A stretch of DNA of 48,469 nt from a virus: positions 1 through 48,469 of IMG/VR virus record IMGVR_UViG_3300025646_000067. One strand, written 5' to 3'. Positions 8,901 through 17,500 of the stretch are shown here, one piece after another. The notes beneath the pieces are model-generated. The model did not search any database. It was not told the origin of the DNA and saw nothing but the letters and a program-made list of their open reading frames with translations. The position numbers were made by a program, and so were the translations under genes. Numbering within the stretch: position 1 is the stretch's first letter; the number at the start of each line of letters is the position of its first letter.

Positions 8901-11900
8901 AAAGTTGTAGCGTATTCCGTCTTCATTTTGTATTGCTAATCTATTAGAACCTAATACTCTAGCTTTCGCAGTTGTTATTCCAACTTCAAAAGATTCATTT
9001 GTTAATACATCAGCAATTTCATTTGCTACTATATCTGCCATTTCTTGGAAGTCATAAATTGTTCCAGACGCTCCAAAGTTACCAACAGTAGTGTTATTTT
9101 TTACAGGTATTAATGTATGTACTGTATATCTTTGTCCAGCAACATTTCCTTGTAGTAAAAATGGACTTGATTGAAAATCTAGATACCCTTGAGGATTAGG
9201 TGATTCACCAGGCCAATCAAGATTTGTTATTGTTAATCCTAAAAATATATAACCATGCCTACTTGTGTTTGGTTGATAATATGAAGCTTCATATGTATAT
9301 CTCCAATTCAATCCATTTTGAGATCCAGTTACATCAAACCAGTTATTATAGTTATTGTCATTTGATGTAATGCTATTTAATGAAGTATTTGGAGCGTTTC
9401 TGGTATTATTTCCCCAATAGTTTATGAATTTTACAGCATCTGGATTACTATCTGTGTAATAAGGAACTTGATGTACTTCTACAAAATATGGTAATGTAGT
9501 ATTTTGACCAGTAAATGGGGAAGATACAAAATAGAACCCTTTATTTGCAAGATCAGTCGTATCAAATGGGTCAATGTATTGGCCTGTTGCCCAATCAGAT
9601 AGTGAACTAAAGTTTTTAGATATTGTTCTTTTTGCTAAAAAACTTCCAGTAACATCATAAGAATCAACATACATTTGATATCTTTGATATCCAATCCTTT
9701 GAGTTCCACCATCTACTGTAATATCGCTATTTACAAATGGATATGCTTCAGTATTGTTATTATATGCAAGTAAAGTTGCAACATTATTTGATACCATAGT
9801 TTCTCTAATGGTATCCATTGCTCTAATAGTTGCATTATAAACTGCTTGAACGTTTGTTTTTTCTGGAGTAATGGGTCCAGGTTGTGTTGTAGGAAGAGCT
9901 GCAGATCCCTCAGTTTCAATAAACAAAGTAGTATTATCGTCTAGATTTCCTAAAGATGGAATAAAGAATGTGTCTTTAAATCCATTATCTCTGTAAATAG
10001 TAATATTATAATCTCCTTCAAAAGATCTCAATCTACTAAGACTATCTATTCTTACTCTATCTGGAGATATTGCTGTTAGTGATGATGAAAAACTACCAGT
10101 AACTGTAGAAACTGTTATTCCTTGACTTTCGGATGTCAAAATCTCTGTTCTTGTGGAAGCATTTCCACCACCAACTTTTTCAAAGTATGCTGTTGATGCT
10201 GTTCCAACTGTTATTCCATGATTTTGAATATAAATCGAATCTGCTTCTGAATCAAAATCTAAATCAAAAGTGTAAATATAACCAGGACCTGGAGCAGTAT
10301 TTCTATAATTGTACCAAAAGTATCTATAAAAGTATCTGAAAGTATCGTCCCAAGTATAGTTAGGTTCTGAAGAAGATGTAGCACTGTTGTTTGGATGTGG
10401 AAGATCAAATCTAGCAAAATCTTCAATAAAATCATAACCATCTGGTGTTGTACTAGTTTTACCTAAAGTATAGTTTCCGTTTCTATTTGTAGCATAAACC
10501 GATCTATTTCCTGTCCAACTATCATTAAGACCATAGTTTTTAAAAACCCATTTACATCTTTGAGCTAATCTTCCACTTAATCCATGTGGATAATATTGAC
10601 TACTTGATCTTCTATCCCATCCAGATCCATTACCGTATCCAGCATGTCTAGGAATTAAACCATTCCAAGCACTATACCAAACACGGAGATAATAATATTC
10701 ATATCCAAGTATTAACTGATGTCTTCCATAGTTATATGTACCAGCACTAGTAAAATTTATGATCGGGATGGCTGCATTTGTTGCTGGATCAGTACTTGAT
10801 GTATCAGTATTGCAAAGAGTTATAGTGTCATTTGAAGGGGTTGATTTTACATAATAAATTTGAAATCTTTCTAATCCACCGATTTGAGTATCTCCTGATG
10901 ATGGAACATAAAGAAGAACGTCTCCAGGTCTAAGTTTATGATTTGGCCAAGTGATTGTATTATTGGATACATTAACAGAACTTCCATCGAACTTAAGTGC
11001 ATAAGTTCCTGTCATTTTTTTAGTTTCTGTCTGCGTCTTATCGATTACTTTATCAGAAGATATTACCTCATCTTCAAAATCAACATTTGGTCTATCATCA
11101 ATAGCAATATCATTTGTTACATAAGAAAGATCATATTGCTTTGATCCAACTGTATTTGTAACATAAAAGTTTGTTCCTGGTGTAAATCCATGATCATACT
11201 CAGTTTCAAAAGATAATGTGCTATTTACTCTATTATCTGATTTTATACCTTCATCTGATTTGAACTTAATATCAGATCCAACAAAAAATTCTCCAGTTCT
11301 AATAGTACTGTAAGAAGTGTATATGTTAATATTATTTTCTTCTAAAATCTGATTTTCCTTTGCAACATATGTAAAACTTGTTGATGATGGAATAGAAGTA
11401 ATCAAAAACTTCCCTTCAGCTGTAGGACTAGTTACTCCTTGAACATCAATAGGAACACCAACAGATAAGTTATGTGCTGTTGATGTATTTACAGTTATTG
11501 TTGGAAATTTATTAATAGCGGTTATAGAAGTTATATTTGGAATTGTATACTCAGAATCTCTGGAGAAAAAAGATGGAATATTGTTTACGAGTTCTATGGT
11601 TTCCCATTTTGTTGGTTGAAGTCCATATTCAAAGTCAGTATCAATGAGGTTTTGTGGATTAGAAACTCTCAGTTTACTTACTGGATCTACAAAAGTTTCA
11701 GAAAAATCTATTTTACTTTCTTGTTCATCAATAAAGATTTGAATTTGATCACTAGCATCCATTGATGAAGTATCATAAGTTGTAAAAGTGATGGTAGTTT
11801 CATCTGTAGCATCACTATATGAAATATCTGCCGAATAAAGAGGATCAGCAAAGCTAAAAAGTATCTGACTATCAGTTACGTTTGTAATTAATAATATAGT

Positions 11901-11990
11901 TTTTAAAGGATAATAACCGTGAACTATTATATTTCCAACTCCTGGAGCACCAGGATTAAATGTGTAGTTGTAAACTAGTTTCTTTGACAT
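5940..11990 (-). CDS. giant virion structural / tail-fibre protein with an embedded cupredoxin-like domain
   Basis: 2016 aa, almost entirely beta-rich with many short repeated modules typical of cyanophage structural giants (begins MSKKLVYNYTFNPGAPG). Residues about 1335-1430 look like a cupredoxin. H1369 (SPGHPVW) and the C-terminal set C1416-x2-H1419-x2-M1422 (YYQCQNHGPMYGEIEV) match a type-1 copper site, and the His-to-Cys distance of 47 equals that in plastocyanin. Other blocks contain fibre-like repeats (residues 130-260 and 1430-1480). It sits behind a perfect late octamer at 12013. Probably a long tail fibre or baseplate-associated protein; the copper domain's role is unknown. Confidence 0.75.
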   Translation of the reverse strand: MSKKLVYNYTFNPGAPGVGNIIVHGYYPLKTILLITNVTDSQILFSFADPLYSADISYSDATDETTITFTTYDTSSMDASDQIQIFIDEQESKIDFSETFVDPVSKLRVSNPQNLIDTDFEYGLQPTKWETIELVNNIPSFFSRDSEYTIPNITSITAINKFPTITVNTSTAHNLSVGVPIDVQGVTSPTAEGKFLITSIPSSTSFTYVAKENQILEENNINIYTSYSTIRTGEFFVGSDIKFKSDEGIKSDNRVNSTLSFETEYDHGFTPGTNFYVTNTVGSKQYDLSYVTNDIAIDDRPNVDFEDEVISSDKVIDKTQTETKKMTGTYALKFDGSSVNVSNNTITWPNHKLRPGDVLLYVPSSGDTQIGGLERFQIYYVKSTPSNDTITLCNTDTSSTDPATNAAIPIINFTSAGTYNYGRHQLILGYEYYYLRVWYSAWNGLIPRHAGYGNGSGWDRRSSSQYYPHGLSGRLAQRCKWVFKNYGLNDSWTGNRSVYATNRNGNYTLGKTSTTPDGYDFIEDFARFDLPHPNNSATSSSEPNYTWDDTFRYFYRYFWYNYRNTAPGPGYIYTFDLDFDSEADSIYIQNHGITVGTASTAYFEKVGGGNASTRTEILTSESQGITVSTVTGSFSSSLTAISPDRVRIDSLSRLRSFEGDYNITIYRDNGFKDTFFIPSLGNLDDNTTLFIETEGSAALPTTQPGPITPEKTNVQAVYNATIRAMDTIRETMVSNNVATLLAYNNNTEAYPFVNSDITVDGGTQRIGYQRYQMYVDSYDVTGSFLAKRTISKNFSSLSDWATGQYIDPFDTTDLANKGFYFVSSPFTGQNTTLPYFVEVHQVPYYTDSNPDAVKFINYWGNNTRNAPNTSLNSITSNDNNYNNWFDVTGSQNGLNWRYTYEASYYQPNTSRHGYIFLGLTITNLDWPGESPNPQGYLDFQSSPFLLQGNVAGQRYTVHTLIPVKNNTTVGNFGASGTIYDFQEMADIVANEIADVLTNESFEVGITTAKARVLGSNRLAIQNEDGIRYNFTGFGTASGSSIIIKTEEKTGGVDGYYQSYSTGQNNVLLATNVTVSNREINFDYQNVGNLSANAIEAINHKMENNQLVVYDAVSGSIAGLESGTSYYVDAIGPNAFSLKTSVGSDSVSLGSTLSGSFKVTLNSISGISSIPGTVAISTASKVIEGTGTDFERYFKVGDTFKISNNLEAPERYLDFTVDSVISDEILTVSETPGIGITDAKVYTGTKINVRPDGTNVHRPFDGGVEITAGSSPNSSIVRQTRKYFRYQSGKGIQCSLAINFNPPRQIISMFGSQGASLQDNEEYTINVRNRNSDAFILFGEDRTGNVISDNAKITVYDIDTLKLNVYSPGHPVWIKTAPGTGIGDSVGQTWVTNNGTEDGIIEFDTTTVGVGTYYYQCQNHGPMYGEIEVVNTPSAGTNETLVKFSTLTPHGLLKGNEIKIRGAGDSTYDGVFEIIAAKDNEAYYISSTTSATSIVSSPLLEYNIQEWSNSAIRCGLFDFQNGFFFEYDGSTLYAVRRSSVLQLPIRADVTYDSHVVNWSAGAKFTNKLFENDYVVIRGTSYKITKVSENSINIQPAYRGVSDIGITITKTVDTKVPQDQWNIDKADGTGPSGFILDKTKIQMAYLDYSWYGAGKIRFGFKDTHGHVKYFHEFIHNNKLDEAYMRSGNIPGRYEITNYGGIVPSYIPSLFHWGTSVMMDGGFDDDKAYQFTATSNTLLFTNGDGETANTTSASLIYSRFFSGRRYWYLVLPIAPADAFKFSVGSELYTLDEQLNGQTVSTVRFSGSTAYVDILIGETSYNQTLDIVPSITSGTTIYIGTPPSGNSFELTTDIEIPVISIRLAPSVDNNLTGAVGVREIINRMQLQLKSLGVTLSHDCNVDLILNGSIDNKDFRTVDTPSLSELIKHNSGDRLTNGTKVFSFRASGGTEGTGGSRLPSTSDFDLSNVSDLGNSILGGDDIFPNGPDLLTIAISPIDTSTINATSPLTVSSRITWTESQA

Positions 11991-12012
11991 CTTTTTAAAA
12001 CCTCTTGAATGT

Positions 12013-12020
12013 TATTTATA
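12013..12020 (-). promoter_or_regulatory. T4-late promoter octamer (perfect TATAAATA)
   Basis: Minus strand TCTATAAATAAC, 23 bp upstream of the 2016-aa gene start. It matches the T4 late consensus exactly. Confidence 0.75.
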
Positions 12021-12033
12021 GAAAAAACTGGGA

Positions 12034-13785
12034 TTATGATAATGCTATCGAATAAGCTATTGCTGTTTGTTCGTCTATTAATCTCTTATTATTAACACTT
12101 GCTACTCCAACGACGTTTATACCTGTATCATTTACATTTAGGTATCCATCACGAGTTGGTCCTCCATATACATTTGCACCTTTTTGATTTATATTTAAAA
12201 TAGTTGTTCCTATAGAAACTACATTAAAGTTTCCTTGATTTGGAGAGAATATTCCAGTTTTTCCATCACCATTAAAAAATATTGCAGGATTATCTGGATT
12301 TCCTGGATCAAATGAAACTCTTGAAAGTGCTGAAATAATACCTACGTTAAATGGTGCTGCATCTACCCATACATTTGCTGCTCCACCAAATCCCAAAGCA
12401 TCTTCTTTAATGTAGACAAATGTTCTTGCATATTCAGTACTGTACCATGTTTGTCCATTTTTTGGGTTTGGTGGAGGTAAAGTTCCTATTGCAATAGTTC
12501 CAGATTTTTTATCTTCAAAGAAGATAGTTGTGATTCCTTGTGGACCACCATAATATGCAGTAGAAATACCATCACCCTTTAAATCTAAGAAAGTTACTGC
12601 ATATCCTACAAGTCCTCCAGTTGTTCCGATACCAATACCAGTTGCATCATTATAATATAAATCTAGATTGTTACCATCTCCATAATAAGTTACAATTCCA
12701 GATCTTGAAGTTATAACTCCATTTGGAGAAAAATCTAATATGCCAGGGTTTACTGTATCGTCAAAGATTTTAACACCATCAGATATTGTTTCAAACTTCT
12801 TTACATTATCATAGTATAAACTTACAAGACCATTTTGTTTAAATTCTGCAAACTTTTCATCACCAACTGTTCCAAATTCTATTCCATTGACATTTCCATT
12901 ACCATTAAACTGAATATAACCCTGATTTGTTGATCCAGTTATTTTTTGTATTCTGGTATATGCAGATGTATTATCAGTTCCAGATATATCTCTAACTTCT
13001 TTTATCTTTATCTGAGATAAGTTTGAATTAGATGTCTGAAATACTGCTAGATCTTGTGTTGCTTCTGCTTCTCCTGCAGTTCTTCCTAATCCAACACCAG
13101 GGTCTATTAAGATACCATCTTTTGTTGTTTGAAACTTTTGTACATTATTATAATAAAGTTCTACAGACCCATCCGTATTAAAACGGGCCATATCTTCAAC
13201 GCCATAATCTTTAGTTATTACTATCTCTGGTCCATTAGAACCAATAACTAGATTACCAGCTCCACTTTCCCTAATAATACTATTACTTCCATCATGATAA
13301 ATCTTAAGATCATCTGATTGACCGAATGTTAACTGTCGATTATCTTCAAATCTTACATTCGCATCAAAAGTAGATATACCAGATATATCTAAGTTTGTTG
13401 AATGTAAACTTGTTATATATCCATTTGTATAAGTTACTCCAGATCCAGCAAGAGACGTTATGAATCCAGATACTGAGTAAAACTTATTAATAACGCCAGA
13501 CGAATACGTCAAAGACGTTCCAACAATAGATGTTACAACTCCCGACAATATTCGACCATATCCATAATCTACCGTTGTTCCCTGCAGATTTGGAATAGAT
13601 CCAATACCAAGCGTTTCTGCTAGATATAGATTTCTAACTTTTAAGTTTCCACGGACTTCAACTTTACAGTTACCATCAATACTGGTTGTACCAATACCAA
13701 CTTGATCAGCAACTTTATCCGCATAAATCAGAGCTTCACTTACCTCAAGTCCATTTTTAACGACAAAATTCTTCTGAATTGCCAT
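12034..13785 (-). CDS. tail fibre protein, 583 aa
   Basis: Begins MAIQKNFVVKNGLEVSEALI, an N-terminus I recognise from many T4-like cyanophage tail fibres. It continues with collagen-free beta repeats such as VGIGTT, YYNNVQKFQTTKDG and YYDNVKKFETISDG; the latter pair is an internal repeat at about residues 208 and 328. A region about residues 435-480 (KSGTIAIGTLPPPNPKNGQ) resembles a repeated phage-structural module. No chaperone domain is visible at the C-terminus. A perfect late octamer lies 38 bp upstream, and the start is back to back with the divergent gene at 13872. Confidence 0.75.
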   Translation of the reverse strand: MAIQKNFVVKNGLEVSEALIYADKVADQVGIGTTSIDGNCKVEVRGNLKVRNLYLAETLGIGSIPNLQGTTVDYGYGRILSGVVTSIVGTSLTYSSGVINKFYSVSGFITSLAGSGVTYTNGYITSLHSTNLDISGISTFDANVRFEDNRQLTFGQSDDLKIYHDGSNSIIRESGAGNLVIGSNGPEIVITKDYGVEDMARFNTDGSVELYYNNVQKFQTTKDGILIDPGVGLGRTAGEAEATQDLAVFQTSNSNLSQIKIKEVRDISGTDNTSAYTRIQKITGSTNQGYIQFNGNGNVNGIEFGTVGDEKFAEFKQNGLVSLYYDNVKKFETISDGVKIFDDTVNPGILDFSPNGVITSRSGIVTYYGDGNNLDLYYNDATGIGIGTTGGLVGYAVTFLDLKGDGISTAYYGGPQGITTIFFEDKKSGTIAIGTLPPPNPKNGQTWYSTEYARTFVYIKEDALGFGGAANVWVDAAPFNVGIISALSRVSFDPGNPDNPAIFFNGDGKTGIFSPNQGNFNVVSIGTTILNINQKGANVYGGPTRDGYLNVNDTGINVVGVASVNNKRLIDEQTAIAYSIALS

Positions 13786-13822
13786 TGAGGTTCACTCTCC
13801 CCTCTTAGTTTAAATTTTTAAC

Positions 13823-13830
13823 TATTTATA
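13823..13830 (-). promoter_or_regulatory. T4-late promoter octamer (perfect TATAAATA)
   Basis: Minus strand CTATAAATAG, 38 bp upstream of the 583-aa fibre gene, in the 86-bp divergent intergenic region. Confidence 0.7.
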
Positions 13831-13832
13831 GA

Positions 13833-13840
13833 TCTAAATA
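13833..13840 (+). promoter_or_regulatory. late-type octamer for the divergent gene
   Basis: Plus strand TCTAAATA, one mismatch to TATAAATA, 31 bp before the ATG at 13872. It lies nearly back to back with the minus-strand octamer at 13823-13830. Confidence 0.4.
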
Positions 13841-13871
13841 AATAAAGAAAGTAAATAATAAAAAAAATACA

Positions 13872-14504
13872 ATGGCATCGATTACTGAAGTTTTAACTGG
13901 TTATTTTGCTAAACAAGACGACTTTGTTTTATATACAAATAATACGGGTGGGAATGTAAGAGTTATTTTTAACTATCTTTCTATTGAAGGTACTGGAACT
14001 AACGAAATTAGAATCATAACTCCTGGAGAAACATTTCTTGGTCCAGAAGTAGACTCTTTAGGAAGATCTGTCAGTAGTACCCAAGCAAATTATGTTCAGT
14101 TGCCAAATCTTCCCGATATTGATACGGATTGGATTGAAGGAATTATCGGAAGAAACTTAACTTCATTAAGTTTGAACTATGGATGGTACTGGAGATATTG
14201 GTGGGGATTTACTAGAGATAGAGATAATGGTGGTGATAATCCAAATGGGTATATGTTTTTGTTCTCTAGTGAAGAAGTTATTAACACTAGACAATATTAT
14301 TTCTATGGTTATTGGTGGAACTGGTGGAGAAAGTTAGGAAGATTGCAAGAAGTTCCATTCCCAACTGAATATTTCTTAAAACCAGGTCAAACAATACAGT
14401 TTGTAGTTAGAAGAAAAAATGCATTAGATTGGCAGACAAGACAATCTCTTGCTCCTGTAAAACAGCAGATAACTTATAATGTTCTTGTAATGCCAGAATG
14501 TTAA
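13872..14504 (+). CDS. divergent Trp/Tyr-rich protein of unknown function, 210 aa
   Basis: I do not recognise this protein. It contains ten tryptophans, eight of them in two clusters, YGWYWRYWWGF (about residue 102) and YYFYGYWWNWWRK (about 141). These are separated by a polar Asp/Gly/Asn stretch. The N-terminal third (TEVLTGYFAKQDDFVLYTNN) is beta-like, and the C-terminus ends in an NVLVMPEC strand. There is no signal peptide or clear membrane helix. It is the only plus-strand gene in the fibre cluster, with its own promoter candidate and a strong terminator. A carbohydrate-binding or interface protein of the tail is a guess from the aromatic patches and the location. Confidence 0.75.
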   Translation: MASITEVLTGYFAKQDDFVLYTNNTGGNVRVIFNYLSIEGTGTNEIRIITPGETFLGPEVDSLGRSVSSTQANYVQLPNLPDIDTDWIEGIIGRNLTSLSLNYGWYWRYWWGFTRDRDNGGDNPNGYMFLFSSEEVINTRQYYFYGYWWNWWRKLGRLQEVPFPTEYFLKPGQTIQFVVRRKNALDWQTRQSLAPVKQQITYNVLVMPEC

Positions 14505-14533
14505 AAAAAGGAGGGTTATACCCTCCTTTTTTT
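14503..14533. terminator. bidirectional rho-independent terminator
   Basis: A-run, stem GGAGGGT / ACCCTCC with a 3-nt loop, T-run. It lies between the convergent ends of the Trp-rich gene (+) and the 1987-aa gene (-). The symmetric A and T tracts make it work in both directions; it overlaps both stop codons' vicinity. Confidence 0.9.
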
Positions 14534-17500
14534 ATACCCCTATACCAAAACTTGAGAATAGTGCTTGACCTTGTTCTAGACAAATCTCATAATCAATTTT
14601 TTCAGTTGATGGATTATATGTTATTGCAATACCAACTTGTTTACCTAAGGAAGCCATATAAGCATTAACAACTCTTTGTACTGTATGATAAAGATTACTT
14701 GATCCTTCTGGTAGATAATCAGTATCAGTAATAGCAAGTAAATCAGTTATTGTAGTCCATCCAATAGTTCCAGAACTTTCACTAAACATAATACTCTTAG
14801 CAGATCCAACAATAGATGGAAGTTTCCAAACAAGATTTGTACTTAGATTATCTTGAGATATAAATCCAGAATAGTTTGATCTTGATGGATTATATAATCT
14901 TATTTCTCCTACAATACCGATGTTATCTGAAACATGTAAAGAAATGCCAGATAACACATTATCAGTATTGATACCAACATGACCATTCACATCAATAATA
15001 AATGGTTTTTGATCTCCAAGAATATTTTCAATCCTTACAATCTCTCCTGTTCCAGAAGTGGAGTTGATATAGAGAGATCTTTCTACTGTTGAATGGATTT
15101 CTACTTTAGATGTTGGATTGGTGGTGCCAAAGCTTACATATCCATTGCTTGTCCAGGAAGCATCACCAAAATCAACTGTTCCATTAATATTATTATAAGA
15201 GAAGAAAGGAACTCCACCAAAAGTATCATCACTTTCATGGAACTGTATTGACTGATATGGTCCAGATGGAGCAAGAGCTTCAACATTAATCTTCTCCATA
15301 AAGACCGTTACGATTCCCGCAGGTCCAATCTGAGAAAGTGTGATACCTCCACCAACAAAGTTCATCTGATTCACATTACCACGGAAGGTATTGTAAGGAC
15401 CAGTGGAAATAGCAATCAAAGGATTGTCATCGATTACAACAGTTGTTATTCCACCATTTTCATATGGTGTTGTTGCAAATGTAATGGTCAGACCTACACC
15501 AATAATGTCAAGAGTTGATGTAAATCCAATAATATTTCCATTGTTTTTAACTGTTAAACCAGGACCACCAACAAATCCCCAATCCATCCACTTATTTTGT
15601 CTAACATAAGTCCAACCAGCATAACCTTTATCTTGAGGTTCTGAGTTAAAAACTATATCGCCATAGTTTCCAGTATATGTTGGTTTTTGTGAAGAAACAC
15701 TATATTTTCTAGATACATTTTCAGTTCCTTGTAGATATAGAGAGTTAGCTTCTATACCTTTAGAAGAATATGATGTTAGTTTATTGTTGAATATTACTGG
15801 ACCATCAAATCTAGAAACAACATTACCATCAGATCCACCTTCAACTCTTATTGATCTTCCAATGCTCATTTCCATTGGAGAAAGAACTTCAAATCCAAAA
15901 ATAGATTTTGATTTATCTGGTTCTTCTCCTGTTACTGATGGAACAGGTAGGTCAAATAGATTTTCTTCACCAGTTGAAGAGTTAATTCTCTTATTTCCAG
16001 TATAAAAATCTCCATTACTATTCATTCCACTAAAGAATACTACTCCACCATCAATCTTTTCAGAGATAGCACGAACTTCTTCTTGAGAACTTAATACTCT
16101 ATCTTGTTTATCTGGCAGAGAAGTTGAGTAGTTTCCTGGACCAAATCCAACGTATTCAAATGTATGTGCAGAAGCTTTGATAATAGAGTTTCTTCTAAAT
16201 TCAATAGGTTGTACGTTTATTTTACTTACAACACTATCATTTTCATGAGTTTCTTTTGATGTCCCAAATAAAGATCTAAAAACATAAACAGTATCACTAG
16301 AAACTCCTGATTTGATTCTTAAAATCTCATTACCAATCTTGATATAATCTCCTAGTCTAAATCCATTATCTACAGCATTTATGATTGTTATTGGAGTATC
16401 ATTTGAATCAGAAAGATTTATTTTATTACCTATTTGAGTAGAAATACCAGAATATGAAGTAAATAATCTAGAAGATTGTGACTCACTATCTTGTGATATA
16501 CTTCCACCTCTAGATGTTAATCCATATGGATAGAATATAGGATTTCCTACTGCACTAAATCCATCATATCCAGTTATACTTATTGCAAGTTGATCTGAAG
16601 CATCAGTAATAAGTGAATCAACTCTACGAATAATAAAGTCTCCATTAAATGCCTCAGTAGAAGCTCCTCCAACTTTAATCTTTTGATTTATACCAAATCC
16701 ATGAGGTCTTGAGAATGTAAATGTAGCAATTCCAGAACCAATATCATATGATACATTGGAAGATTTTATTGCTTTTCCAACTTGCATTAAAGTTGGGGTA
16801 TCACTGGATCTTATAATGACTCTAGATTCTTCTGTGTTTGGATTTTCTATTTGTTCCGAAGAAGATACATATAGTTTTCTATCATCACCAACTTCATATC
16901 CAGTTATTCTATAAAGATTATTATAATTGCCAGTAGATATTCCAGTTATCTCAAGAGTTTCATTTATTGATGGTGCAATACCATCAACTCTTACAACAGC
17001 ATCTAAAGAAATTATTTGTCTGCTGATATTTGAAGACAGTGTTAAAGTATTTCCTATTCCATATGCACTACCTGGATTCATTATAACAACATCAGTAATA
17101 GTTCCAGCAGCACTAACAGTTACTCTAGCTGTAGCATGTTTACCAGTAACAGATCCAATACCAGAAGTTAATGGAACGTTATAATAAACACCTTCGATAT
17201 AGTTTGATCCAATATTGGCGATGCTTAATTTAGTAGCACCAAACATTCCATGATCAATAGTTGTAACTACTGTGTGTGATAAACCTACATTATCTGATAT
17301 TATATTGGATACGCCGATACCAACGCCAATATCAGATAAAAATGATCTTGCAGATTCTTTTGTTAAACTATTATGAGGATCATTAGATACGACGATTCCA
17401 ATACGTTCAGATGTGGAGAAGGAAGAAGCTTCTTCAAAATCTGAAACTGGATTATCTCTATCTATTCTTGGATATAGATTTCTTAAAGATTGTGTATATT

